From an uncultured Phycisphaerales bacterium (GTDB lineage Bacteria; Planctomycetota; Phycisphaerae; Sedimentisphaerales; Anaerobacaceae): 64,000 bases of DNA. A program made the translations under genes and the position numbers. The notes under the pieces were generated by a model. It searched no databases. It saw only the letters and a program-made list of their open reading frames with translations, and was not told the DNA's origin. Every line of letters starts with the position of its first letter. The stretch's first letter is position 1. Location of the stretch: assembly GCA_937927975.1 (NCBI GenBank), contig CALEZT010000188.1:1-64000 (forward strand). The letters run 5' to 3'. Positions 42,749 through 51,276 of this stretch are shown here, piece by piece.

Positions 42749-44050
42749 CTACAGAGTTCGCTTGTCCACGATTCGCTTGGCCTTGCCCTCGCTGCGCGCG
42801 ATGGTCTTGGGCTCCACCAGCGTCACCTTGACGCCGATCGAGAGCACGTTCTCGATTTCCTTGCGGATCTTCTCCCGAATCACGTTGAGATGCTTGATCT
42901 CGTCGGAGAAGAACCTCTGTTCGACCTCCACCAGGACCTCGACCTCGTCGAGCTTGTGCGCCTGGCGGTCGACGATGATCTGATAGTGCGGCTGCGTCCC
43001 TTCGATCCCGACGAGCACGTGCTCGATCTGGGACGGGAACACGTTGATGCCGCGGACGACGATCATGTCGTCGGTCCGGCCCTTGATCTTGCTGATCCGA
43101 GGGCTGGTCCGGCCGCAGCGGCACTTGTCGTATCGGATGCTGACGATGTCCCGCGTTCCATAGCGAATCAGCGGGATTCCTTGCTTCGTCAGCGTCGTGA
43201 TGACCAGTTCGCCCGATTCGCCCTCCGGCACCTCCTCGCGGGTCTTGGGGTCCAGGATCTCGGGATAGAACACGTCGCTGAAGACGTGCAGGCCGTCCTT
43301 GTGATGGCATTCCTGTGCGACGCCGGGGCCGATGATCTCCGACAGGCCGTAGATGTCCGTCGCGAGCATGTTCCATGCGTTCTCGATCTCCCGCCGCATC
43401 GACTCGCTCCAGGGCTCGGCGCCGAAGACCCCGATTTTCCAATTGCCCTTGGTGGGATCGATGCCCAGCGTCTTGGCCTCCTCGGCCATGTACAGCACGT
43501 AGCTGGGCGTGCAGGCGATGATCCGCGGCTTGAAGTCCTGCATGAGCTTGAGCTGGCGAGCGGTCTGGCCCGACGAGGTCGGGAGAATGCGAAGGCCCAT
43601 TTCGAGGGCCCCGTAGTGAGAGCCCAGGCCGCCGGTGAATAGGCCGTAACCGTAGGCGATCTGGATCGTGTCGCCCGGGACGGCCCCTGCGCAGCAGAAG
43701 GCGCGGGCCATGACATCGCCCCAGAGCTTCACGTCATCTTTCGTGTATCCGACGAGGGTCGGGTTGCCGGTGGTGCCGCTGGAGACGTGGATCTCCGTGA
43801 TCTGGTCCTGCGGCGCGGAGAACAGGCCGTACGGATAGTTGTCCCGCATGTCCTCTTTGGTGGTGATCGGCAGCCGCTTGATGTCGTCGATGGACTTGAT
43901 CTGGTCCGGCCTGACCCCGGCGGCGTCGAGCCTTTGCCGGTAGACGGCGCATCCGTTGTAGATGTAGGGAATCAGCTTCCTGAGATAGCCCGATTGCAGC
44001 TCCTTGAGATCCTCGCGGGCCGCACACTCGACGTTCTCTTTCCAGATCAT
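42749..44050 (-). CDS. paaK: Phenylacetate-CoA ligase family enzyme 2
   Basis: A 433-residue paralogue of the ligase at 40956-42269. Motifs: VSSGTTGNPTLVGYT, DIYGLSEIIGPGVAQEC, IRYGTRDIVSIRYDKCRCGR, GRTDDMIVVRGINVFPSQIE and SEGKAKRIVD. The start overlaps the iorB stop codon (ATGA), so translation is coupled to the oxidoreductase. Because IOR produces aryl-acetyl-CoA, this ligase can release arylacetate with energy recovery or activate arylacetate for reductive carboxylation. The direction cannot be read from sequence. Confidence 0.92.
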   Translation of the reverse strand: MIWKENVECAAREDLKELQSGYLRKLIPYIYNGCAVYRQRLDAAGVRPDQIKSIDDIKRLPITTKEDMRDNYPYGLFSAPQDQITEIHVSSGTTGNPTLVGYTKDDVKLWGDVMARAFCCAGAVPGDTIQIAYGYGLFTGGLGSHYGALEMGLRILPTSSGQTARQLKLMQDFKPRIIACTPSYVLYMAEEAKTLGIDPTKGNWKIGVFGAEPWSESMRREIENAWNMLATDIYGLSEIIGPGVAQECHHKDGLHVFSDVFYPEILDPKTREEVPEGESGELVITTLTKQGIPLIRYGTRDIVSIRYDKCRCGRTSPRISKIKGRTDDMIVVRGINVFPSQIEHVLVGIEGTQPHYQIIVDRQAHKLDEVEVLVEVEQRFFSDEIKHLNVIREKIRKEIENVLSIGVKVTLVEPKTIARSEGKAKRIVDKRTL

Positions 44051-44538
44051 GATTGACCCATCTTCCTTCCGTCCAGGAACACTCTCTTGTTCTCTTCGAC
44101 GCCTTTGTTCTTGAAGACCGTCTCGATGGCCTTCATCCAATGCTCTTCCTTGATCGACAGCTTGGCGGAGAGCACCCCGACCAGACACGTGTTGACGCCC
44201 CGCGGATTCGCGACGGCCTGGGCGACCTTGTCGAGGTAGCCGATCAGATCGATGCCGTCCTTCTTCAGAAAGACGCTGAGCCTCGGATGCTCTTCCTGGT
44301 AGAAGCAGACCAGGACGTCCGCCCCGCCGGTCGGGACCAGGGGCGAGAAGACCCGCTTGCCGAACCGCACGTGCGACTCCACGGAGCCGCCCCGCTGCGC
44401 CATGCCGTGGACCTCGGATTTCTTCACGTGATAGCCCGCGTACAGGGCCGCCCAACTGCACAACTCGGAGGCCGTGAGGACCCCCTGGCCGCCGATTCCG
44501 CCGAACGTGACGCTGTAGATCTTGCTGTTGCTGGGCAT
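44047..44538 (-). CDS. iorB: Indolepyruvate:ferredoxin oxidoreductase, beta subunit
   Basis: Gamma-domain subunit of the 2-oxoacid:ferredoxin oxidoreductase for aromatic pyruvates. The 163-residue protein has TFGGIGGQGVLTASELCSWA, KKSEVHGMAQRGGSVESHVR and NTCLVGVLSAKL, the IorB hallmarks. It is somewhat shorter than the usual 190-200. It starts 2 bp after the iorA stop and overlaps paaK2 by 4 bp, forming a tight operon. With IorA it makes aryl-acetyl-CoA from aromatic 2-oxoacids, or the reverse. Confidence 0.9.
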   Translation of the reverse strand: MPSNSKIYSVTFGGIGGQGVLTASELCSWAALYAGYHVKKSEVHGMAQRGGSVESHVRFGKRVFSPLVPTGGADVLVCFYQEEHPRLSVFLKKDGIDLIGYLDKVAQAVANPRGVNTCLVGVLSAKLSIKEEHWMKAIETVFKNKGVEENKRVFLDGRKMGQS

Positions 44539-44540
44539 GC

Positions 44541-46094
44541 TCAACTCACCTTCTTGATCAGCTTGCACGGATGCCTGGAGATGATCACCGACAGGGCATC
44601 CTCATTGATTCGTTTTTCCAGGATCGCCCGGAACTCCTCCAGGTTCTTGGGATCGACCACGTCCACGTTGTCGGCGCCGCAGGCTCGGCACACATCCTCC
44701 AGGATCAGCTTCTTCGTGGGCTCGTTGCGGATCGTCAGGCCGGTGGCCGGGTGCTGCTGGCCGCCGGTCATGGCGGTGGTCGAGTTGTCCAGGATGAGGA
44801 TCACGCCCTTGCACCTGTTGTAGACGGCGTTGATCAGGCCGGTGATGCCGGAGTGGACGAACGTCGAGTCGCCCAGAACGCCCACGATGGGTTTATCCGG
44901 CGCGGCCTTGCGCCAGCCCTCGTGGAAAGTGACGCCCGCGCCCATGCACACGCACGAATGCAGCGCCGACATGGGCGGCAGACAGGCCAGCGTGTAGCAG
45001 CCGATGTCGCCCGCCACGTAGGCGTCGAGCTTCTTGAGGGCCGCGAACGAAGCCCAGTGCGGACACTCGGGACACAGGCGGGGCTTGCGTTTGACCGACC
45101 GCTGCTCGACCTTGACCTTGCCGGCCACGACGTCCGGGATCAGTTCGGGCGTCAATTCCCCGATCCGGAAGGACGGGTCCTTGGCCGCGGCCTTGACGCC
45201 CAGGGTCTTGATGTGATCCTCGATGAAAGGGTCCAGCTCTTCGACCACGACGAGCTTCTTGACGCTCTTGGCGAACTGGCGAATCTTCTCGTCGCAGAAC
45301 GGGTACGTCATCCCGAGCTTGAGGTACGAAGCGTCCGGATAGTTCTCTTTCACGTACTGGTAAGTGACGCCCGAGACGACGAAACCGAGCTTGCCGTCGC
45401 CTTTTTCAATCTTGTTCAGGCGGGTCTTTTCCGCGAGCGCCGCGAGCTTGACGAGCCGCTGCTCGACGAAGATGTGCCGCTGGTACGCATGCCCCGGCAC
45501 CATGACGTACTTGGGGGCATTCCGCTCAAACACCGGCGCATCCGGGACCTTTCGTTCGCCGACCGCGACGTTCTCCTTCGTGTGGGAAATGCGGGTCGTC
45601 ATCCGCAGCATCACCGGCGTATCGAATCGTTCGCTCATCGCGAACGCCTCTTTCACGAACTCCCGGGCCTCCGCGGGACTGGCAGGCTCGAGCATCGGCA
45701 TCTTGGAGTACAGGGCCACCCAGCGGGTGTCCTGCTCATTCTGCGAAGAGTGCATGCCGGGGTCGTCGCAGACGACGATGACGAACCCCGCCAGGATGCC
45801 GGTGTAGGAGGCGGTCATCAGAGGGTCCATCGCGACGTTGAGTCCCACGTGTTTGCAGGCGAAGAGGCTGCGGGCCCCTGCCGTCGCGGCCCCCAGGGCC
45901 ACCTCGAAGGCGACCTTCTCGTTCACCGACCACTGCGCGTCGACATCGGGGTATTCCGACAGGACCTCGAGGATTTCGGTCGATGGAGTGCCCGGATAGG
46001 CACAGGCGACTTGCAGGCCGGCCTCGTAGGCGCCCTGGGCCAAGGCTTCATTTCCGGAGAGCAACGCTTGATTGAGTGTGTCTTTCTTAGCCAT
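44541..46094 (-). CDS. iorA: Indolepyruvate:ferredoxin oxidoreductase, alpha subunit, lacking the C-terminal ferredoxin domain
   Basis: TPP-dependent large subunit, 517 residues. The start at 46094 (MAKKDTLNQALLSGNEALAQ) is set by family alignment and a TATAAT box 9 nt upstream. Present are ACAYPGTPSTEILE, a KxE-type active-site VNEKVAFE, CPECPHWASFAALKK and the TPP motif GDIGCYTLACLPP...NSTTAMTGGQQHP. Typical IorA proteins continue for about 100 residues with two [4Fe-4S] motifs; here the chain ends ISRHPCKLIKKVS. Electrons must therefore leave through a separate ferredoxin, or the enzyme behaves differently. It heads the operon iorA-iorB-paaK-ACT-paaK-ACT. Confidence 0.9.
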   Translation of the reverse strand: MAKKDTLNQALLSGNEALAQGAYEAGLQVACAYPGTPSTEILEVLSEYPDVDAQWSVNEKVAFEVALGAATAGARSLFACKHVGLNVAMDPLMTASYTGILAGFVIVVCDDPGMHSSQNEQDTRWVALYSKMPMLEPASPAEAREFVKEAFAMSERFDTPVMLRMTTRISHTKENVAVGERKVPDAPVFERNAPKYVMVPGHAYQRHIFVEQRLVKLAALAEKTRLNKIEKGDGKLGFVVSGVTYQYVKENYPDASYLKLGMTYPFCDEKIRQFAKSVKKLVVVEELDPFIEDHIKTLGVKAAAKDPSFRIGELTPELIPDVVAGKVKVEQRSVKRKPRLCPECPHWASFAALKKLDAYVAGDIGCYTLACLPPMSALHSCVCMGAGVTFHEGWRKAAPDKPIVGVLGDSTFVHSGITGLINAVYNRCKGVILILDNSTTAMTGGQQHPATGLTIRNEPTKKLILEDVCRACGADNVDVVDPKNLEEFRAILEKRINEDALSVIISRHPCKLIKKVS

Positions 46095-46103
46095 AGTCGT
46101 GTG

Positions 46104-46132
46104 ATTATAAGGCGATTCGCCGGTGGATTCAA
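46104..46132 (-). promoter_or_regulatory. Strong promoter of the ior-paaK operon
   Basis: Minus strand: TTGAAT (46132-46127), exactly 17 bp, TATAAT (46109-46104). The ATG at 46094 follows after only 9 nt with no ribosome binding site, so the mRNA is likely leaderless or nearly so. Confidence 0.72.
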
Positions 46133-46186
46133 GGAAAACCCGCCGGCGAATCGCTCGCAATCAACACAATCTCGCACGCGAGACGG

Positions 46187-47626
46187 TCAGAAGACATACT
46201 CGATGTTGAACCGGAACCACCAGGCGTCGTCGTTGGTCGCCTCGTCGTAATAGCTGCCCGGCACAAAGTACTCGCCGAGGAAATGCCCATAGAGCTGGCT
46301 GTTGAACTTGAACCTCAGCCAACTGGTGAAAAGGTCGCCGCGGAACTTATCGTCGTCGGAGATGACGTACCGGTTCGAAACCCCCGTTTCATCGGCCCAC
46401 AAGGCATGATAGTCGAAGGTGAGCGTCCACTGCTTGTTCAGGTCGATCTTGTGCCCGACGTTCAACCGATGGAGATTCGTCATCTCCGCAGGGGTCGTCT
46501 CGAACGAGGCCGTGTAGATCAGCATCTCGCTCCATCGCGGCCATTCGCCCCACAGCAGGTCGAACTGTTCGTTGTCGTTCGTATCGGGGTCGTCGCCCGA
46601 TGCGTATTCGTACGTGACATGGGTGGCGTTCGCGTGGGAATCCTTGAACAGATACTCCAGGGTGGCCATCGCACCATAGGCTTCGAGATCACGCATGTCG
46701 CCGACGGTCAGGTCCGGCGTCACCGTGGACTTCTCGCCTGTCTGAATGGCGCCTTCGGCCCGATACCGCCAGTGATCGCGAAGCAGGCCGGAGATCGCGC
46801 CGCCGAACGTGAAGATCTCCGCTTTGCGGCTCCACGCATTCGGCATGTTCGTCACGGGTCCGTCGATCACGTTGTCATTCTTGTAGATGAAGAACCCCTC
46901 CAGTTGGACCGGCTTGAAGGACGTGTTCGTGACAAACAGGATCATGCCGTGCTCATCCTGCTCGGTCACGGACCGCTCCTGATCGTTGATCGGGTTGAGC
47001 CACCGATTGGACTCGGCGGACTGATCGATATAGGCCAGATCGATCTTGTTGCTCGTGTCCATCCAGTCGTATGTGAACCGAACCGCGTCGAAATACAGCG
47101 TGCGAGATCCATCCAACGGGGTCCCGTCCATGATGAGCCAGCCGCCCCCCAGAATGATGTCCTGGCGACCGATGGTGGCGGTCAGCGGCATCCCGCCGAC
47201 GTTCCGCAGGTTGATGTTGAACCAATCGAACAGCGCTTCGTCTGCGTTGAAGTTGACATCCTGCGTTCGCGGCTCATCCCAGGTTCTGAACTCCCACGCC
47301 AGACGCGTATTGAGGCTGACGTCTTCCCCCAGGATCCACTTCGTCCACCACCGCAGGCGGTACCGCTGGTACTCGCGCTCATGGTCGATATGGCTGTCGT
47401 TCAGGGTCATCCAGTTCTCGCCGTACTCGATCCTGAATCGGGCATCCGCGCCCATGCTCAGCCACGACGTCGGATTGTGCAACGTCTTCATGAGCTCGGG
47501 GAAGAACAATTCCTTGTGCTCCGGAGCCGCAGGAGCGCCAGCTCCAGCGCCGGCCCAAGCCGCCGAACCGACAATCACCGTCAACATTGCCCCCACCAGT
47601 CCAGCCATCCACACTCGGTGTTTCAT
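46187..47626 (-). CDS. Alginate-export-type outer-membrane beta-barrel protein
   Basis: A 479-residue outer-membrane protein. AAGGAGAGAAC precedes the start at 47626, and residues 1-25 form a signal peptide ending ...SAAWAGA. The rest alternates aromatic and polar residues as in porin strands (YQRYRLRWWTKWIL, NTRLAWEFRTWDEP, ATIGRQDIILGGGW, LYFDAVRFTYDW) and ends in FRFNIEYVF, a C-terminal aromatic suited to barrel insertion. DIILGGGWLIMDGTPLDGSR is typical of AlgE-like porins. It may pass oligosaccharides or other solutes. Neighbouring genes do not clarify the substrate. Confidence 0.85.
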   Translation of the reverse strand: MKHRVWMAGLVGAMLTVIVGSAAWAGAGAGAPAAPEHKELFFPELMKTLHNPTSWLSMGADARFRIEYGENWMTLNDSHIDHEREYQRYRLRWWTKWILGEDVSLNTRLAWEFRTWDEPRTQDVNFNADEALFDWFNINLRNVGGMPLTATIGRQDIILGGGWLIMDGTPLDGSRTLYFDAVRFTYDWMDTSNKIDLAYIDQSAESNRWLNPINDQERSVTEQDEHGMILFVTNTSFKPVQLEGFFIYKNDNVIDGPVTNMPNAWSRKAEIFTFGGAISGLLRDHWRYRAEGAIQTGEKSTVTPDLTVGDMRDLEAYGAMATLEYLFKDSHANATHVTYEYASGDDPDTNDNEQFDLLWGEWPRWSEMLIYTASFETTPAEMTNLHRLNVGHKIDLNKQWTLTFDYHALWADETGVSNRYVISDDDKFRGDLFTSWLRFKFNSQLYGHFLGEYFVPGSYYDEATNDDAWWFRFNIEYVF

Positions 47627-48285
47627 TGTTCTCTCCTTAAGCCTCCCAGGATCATTTGATGCCATCGACCGAGACGAGCCCTTGCACAGACCAGCACACG
47701 ATGCGTTGCGATCTCGGCCTCGCACGCACCTTGGCAACCTTTCAATCGGCTTATTGTGCCGCAAATCAGTAGAGAAATAAAGAATCTTCTCGGACAAACC
47801 TGTAAAATTTGTTTAATGAACAGGACTGCTCAGGGGAATGCCCTCACTCACAAAAAGGCCTCGTATTATGAGACGCGACCAGGAGACGGGTTCAGCCTGT
47901 CAAATGCTCTTAATAAACGACGAGGGCTGCTCATTACATCAATGACCAAGTCCGGCGGGCCTTGGATGCCCACCGCCCTGTGACTTCAGTCGCCAGAAGA
48001 AGGAACTACCTGGCAACAGCAAGAGGAATGCGCGGTGCAGGAAGTGAACCTGCGACATTCCCGTAAATTGGGGCAAATACTGCACTTACAGAGACCCCAG
48101 AACGCAAAAAGAACGACAGATTCCCCCGGAACACAGCCGTATGAGTGCGGCAAAAGTGTGGCCCAGAGACCTCCATGCGAAATCCGCATCCTGGCGATAC
48201 TGACACCTGAGTTGATTCGGTGCAAGGCGTTGCCGGAGGGACTCGATCGGCACCTCCCAAGCAGCGTCAGACGACCCGCCTGGGA
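47627..48285. other. Gene-free region of lower GC, accessory debris
   Basis: No gene is supported. A tRNA T-arm-like hairpin lies at 48037-48053 (GCAGG, TTCACTT, CCTGC on the minus strand), but no matching acceptor or anticodon arm is found. The rest shows no clear structure. It contains the promoter region of the porin gene at its left end. Confidence 0.55.
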
Positions 48286-48519
48286 ACCTGGCAGACGCTC
48301 TCGACCTTGCCGGCAGGGTTCGCCGGCAGCAGCTCCCCCCGCAGCTTCAGCTTCGACCCCATCGGCCGGTTCTCGTATTGCCGCAACCAGTGGGCCGACA
48401 ACGTCGCGGTCTTCCGCGTCGACCGCGACAAGGGCACTCTCACCTTCACCAACCAGTACACCCCCGTCGGCGACCCGTCGATCATCATCTTCCTGGATTT
48501 GGCGAAGACGCAGCGTTGA
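48286..48519 (+). pseudogene. C-terminal fragment of a lactonase-family (6-phosphogluconolactonase-like) protein
   Basis: Residues from TWQTLSTLPAGFAG through FSFDPIGRFSYCRNQWADN, VAVFRVDRDKGTLTFTNQY and TPVGDPSIIIFLDLAKTQR match the last two blades of the beta-propeller lactonase family (pattern SGRFLYxxNRxxDSIxxFxVDxxTGxLTxxGxxxTxGxxPxxF). Only about 75 residues of an expected 340-400 remain, with no start codon of their own or upstream blades. The gene has lost its 5' part and is not expected to work. Confidence 0.65.
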
Positions 48520-48587
48520 AGTTGAATTGGCCCAAAGAAAGCACGGACGAAGCTCGACGTGCCGACTCATCCCCCAGGATTCGAACC

Positions 48588-48616
48588 TTGCTCCGGCGGT
48601 TCGCGATACCTATAAT
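48588..48616 (+). promoter_or_regulatory. Intact promoter in front of a PIN-like gene fragment
   Basis: TTGCTC (48588-48593), a 17-bp spacer, then a perfect TATAAT (48611-48616). Confidence 0.6.
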
Positions 48617-48654
48617 GGTCATGGCAGCCCATTTAGACGCGGAAGAAATGGACC

Positions 48655-48747
48655 ATGAAACCGAAAGTATACATAGAAACCATCGTCGTCAGGCGATGCA
48701 GCAGGCGCGAGGACTCAAAGTCGTTCGATTGCCCCCCAAGAGGATAG
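48655..48747 (+). pseudogene. 5' fragment of a PIN-domain toxin-like gene
   Basis: The frame from ATG 48655 begins MKPKVYIETIVV, which matches the start of VapC-like PIN proteins of the MKxKVYIETSI type, with the first catalytic region KVYIET. It then becomes basic, cysteine-containing sequence and stops after 30 codons. GGAAG lies upstream. The remaining 120 residues of a PIN domain are gone. The overlapping 60-codon frame at 48621 (MAAHLDAEEMDHE) is not recognised. To 48933 nothing else is seen. Confidence 0.5.
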
Positions 48748-48933
48748 AACCCAAGGGCCGACCCAAGACGCTTCAGACGGAACAATCGGACCGACAAGAA
48801 TAGCCGTCGGAAAGTGGTGTACGATCATAACGATGGCCGTTGGAGAACGGAGCATGAAACCCCAATGAGGCAGAGACGCCGGCTCTTGCAGGGGTGGGTT
48901 CTTAACCCACGCGTTCAATCTGTCTCCAGCTTT

Positions 48934-49553
48934 CTAGTTTGCGCCGGCCTCCTGATGCCGATTCTCGATCCCGACGCGCAGCGATCGCACCCTGTCGACT
49001 GCTTCAGACGCTTTCTCGGTCCGCAAGTAGATCATGAGCGTCTCCAGAGTCTCTCGGCGTTCCTCGTCTCCGACCCGAACCTTGTCAAGCTGCATCAGAA
49101 CCATGTCGACCGCCGGAAGCAGACTGGCGTATGGATTCATGATCTGTACTCCCCCATCCGGAACCCTTCCAAGAACCCTCCACCGACGCTCCTGGGGGAT
49201 GGGAATACCCAGCCTGCGCACTTCTCTCGATAGTCTGGATTCAAAGACCACATACCGATCACCCGGCTCCAAACGGGGTTTCAACCCTCGCAGATCGCCG
49301 CTGTTGATGTCCATATCCAAACCGAGGAAATCCATGGTCGATGGATCCCCGGTGTTTTGCCCATGAGTACTCGTCTCGATGGCAACAAACAAATCGTTGG
49401 GGCACTGGGTCGAGGAGGCTGCACGAATGAACTTCCGTTCGAGTTGGCGTCAGAAGGTCCGCCAGACGATTGGCTCTGATCGTCATCAGGGACCCGTGAA
49501 CACGATGAGCCAACAAGCAACACGGTGATCAGCACAGCAATCAACAGTCTCAT
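48934..49553 (-). pseudogene. Hypothetical lipoprotein, interrupted by a frameshift
   Basis: AAGAGGA precedes an ATG at 49553 and a lipoprotein signal (MRLLIAVLITVLLVGSSCS, lipobox GSSC), followed by a Ser/Asn/Gln-rich linker. The frame then becomes unlikely at about 49400-49450, and another frame continues with QCPNDLFVAIETSTHGQ, SREVRRLGIPIPQERRWRV and LETLMIYLRTEKASEAVDRV to the stop at 48934. Joining the two needs a one-base change. The restored protein is about 205 residues. Family not recognised. It may be a pseudogene or an assembly error. Confidence 0.55.
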
Positions 49554-49784
49554 GACGTCCTCTTATCCTCGTTCATGGTCCTCACCTTCGGACGAACTGC
49601 CGGAAGTTGCGGCTGAAAACCGCCACGATTGCCCCGGAAATCGTCGCAATGTTGTCAAGAAGGGACGGTGTGCACAGCACACCCTACTGCTGCCGCCCTG
49701 CCCAACGCCCCTTTTGACACGACACGCGACGACATCACACTCGCTTCAGGACCAAGACAGTCACTTGATCTTCCGCTGCCTTGG

Positions 49785-51062
49785 TCATGCTTCCACCGCC
49801 TGATGCTTCTTGATGTACGCCGGGTCGATGTCCACGCCCGCGCCCGGGCCGGTGGGGACTTGGATCTTGCCGTCCGTCACGGTCAGCGGCGAGGTCTTGC
49901 ACTCGAACTGCACGTCGGTCTTGAGGCCCTTGAATTCGTGGTGGGGGCAGGCGTTGGGCAGAGCCGAGACGAAGTGCATCATGTACAGGAACCCGAGGCC
50001 TCCGCCGGACATGTGCGGCGTGCAAGCCTTGCCGAAGGCCTTCGCCATGCGGGCGACCTTCATCGAGCGGATCATGCCGCCGAAATAATAGAAGTCCGGC
50101 TGGACGATCTGAAGGCCGTCGTTGGCGATCAGCCAGCGGAAGCCATGCAGACTGTATTCCTGCTCGCCGCCGGCGATCGGCAGGGTCAGCGCGTCGGCGA
50201 CCTGCTTCGTCTCCTCGTACCAGTCGAACATCACGGGCTCCTCGAAGAACCCGTAGCGGTGCTCCTCCAGCAGGCGTCCCACGCGGATGGCCTCCTGTAC
50301 CGAGTAGAAGCCGTTGGCGTCCGCGTACAGAGCCATGTCGTCACCGAAGGTCTTGCGGATCAGGGGGATCATTGTCTCGGTGCGGCCCTTCGGCCCTTCG
50401 GCCTTGTGGTCCTTCGTCATGAACATCAGGCCGCCAACCTTGATCTTCAACGCATGGGCGTTGTACTCAGCGACGTCGCGTCGGATCAGCTCCAGGGACT
50501 CTTCGACGGACTTCTCGCGGTATTCCGTCGCCTGATAGACCGCGACCTGCGGGTGGTGAATGTCCCCGATCAACTGGCCGATGGACTTGCCTGTGATCCG
50601 GCCCAGCATGTCGAGGATCGCGAACTCGACGGTCGCCAGCGGGACCCCGAGGGCCTGGCCGCTCAGACGGAAGTTCAAGCTGTAGATGTACACCTTCTCC
50701 ACAAGGAGATCCAACTCGCGGGCGTCCTTGCCGATGAAGAACGGCTGCACCTTGTTGACGAAGATCGGGTACAGCGAGTTCAGTTCGCCATGCCCGACCG
50801 ACATCCCCTCGGCCCCATCCCTGGACCGCACCCGGCACAGGAAATTGCCTCTGTATCGAAGCAGTTCCAGGCTCTCGATGATCACCGGCGTCGTGAACAG
50901 CTCGCTCTTGAGAACCGGCCTGGCAAGGACCATATCGAGCACCGCGTACTGCGGACTGAAGGGCTTTGTCCCTCCCGAGGTCTGGGCTTGAGAACAGTTC
51001 GAGAACATCGGCACGGCCGCCGCAACGGCGCCGGCGATCCATTGGCGTCGGGTGGTTCGCAT
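49785..51062 (-). CDS. Enolase-superfamily (mandelate racemase/muconate lactonizing) enzyme with Tat-like signal
   Basis: A 425-residue enzyme that should dehydrate or epimerise an acid sugar or related carboxylate. The N-terminus [20 protein letters not shown] is a twin-arginine signal, so it acts outside the cytoplasm. In the barrel domain, LKIKVGG gives the Lys of KxK, ADANG the first metal-binding Asp, FFEEPV the Glu, and IAGGEQEY the third ligand; [10 protein letters not shown] lies near the C-terminus. AAGGATGGA precedes the start. The 5' side abuts the hairpin element at 51081-51261. The neighbouring TIM-barrel gene suggests sugar-acid catabolism. The substrate is not predictable here. 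Confidence 0.87.
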   Translation of the reverse strand: MRTTRRQWIAGAVAAAVPMFSNCSQAQTSGGTKPFSPQYAVLDMVLARPVLKSELFTTPVIIESLELLRYRGNFLCRVRSRDGAEGMSVGHGELNSLYPIFVNKVQPFFIGKDARELDLLVEKVYIYSLNFRLSGQALGVPLATVEFAILDMLGRITGKSIGQLIGDIHHPQVAVYQATEYREKSVEESLELIRRDVAEYNAHALKIKVGGLMFMTKDHKAEGPKGRTETMIPLIRKTFGDDMALYADANGFYSVQEAIRVGRLLEEHRYGFFEEPVMFDWYEETKQVADALTLPIAGGEQEYSLHGFRWLIANDGLQIVQPDFYYFGGMIRSMKVARMAKAFGKACTPHMSGGGLGFLYMMHFVSALPNACPHHEFKGLKTDVQFECKTSPLTVTDGKIQVPTGPGAGVDIDPAYIKKHQAVEA

Positions 51063-51080
51063 GGCATTCCATCCTTATGA

Positions 51081-51261
51081 GTGAACTTCTGCAAAATGCC
51101 CATTGGGCCTATATTCTTCAAGGAGATCTTATTCTTCGATCTCCTTGAAGAATCGGCATGAACCCCTATTTGAAAAGAGGTTAAAATTCGGGAAGGAAAA
51201 ATCGAGGAACAAGATTTTTCCTTCCCAAAGTAGGCCCAATGGGCATTTTGCAGAAGTCCAG
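51081..51261. mobile_element. MITE-like element with 27-bp perfect terminal inverted repeats and two inner hairpins
   Basis: Perfect 27-bp inverted ends lie at 51085-51111 and 51231-51257 (starting ACTTCTGCAAAATGCCC). Inside are a hairpin with 16-bp perfect arms (51113-51128 and 51138-51153, ATTCTTCAAGGAGATC) and one with 14-bp perfect arms (51190-51203 and 51213-51226, GGGAAGGAAAAATC). TTATGA occurs immediately on both sides (51075-51080 and 51262-51267), like a 6-bp target duplication. There is no coding capacity. It lies in the 214-bp gap between two minus-strand genes. It may instead be a structured RNA or attenuator in the leader of the enolase-type gene. Confidence 0.75.
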
Positions 51262-51276
51262 TTATGATACTTCGTG

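Noticed and set aside
48037..48053. A tRNA T-arm-like hairpin (minus strand)
   Set aside because: No acceptor stem, anticodon arm or CCA could be matched around it. It may be chance or an old attachment-site remnant.
48565..48600. A second tRNA-like 3' segment (GGTTCGAATCC, minus strand)
   Set aside because: The T-stem has only four pairs, no 5' acceptor strand is found, and no CCA or discriminator fits.
49668..49684. Short hairpin GGTGTGC/GCACACC
   Set aside because: Too short and without a T-run; no function can be supported.
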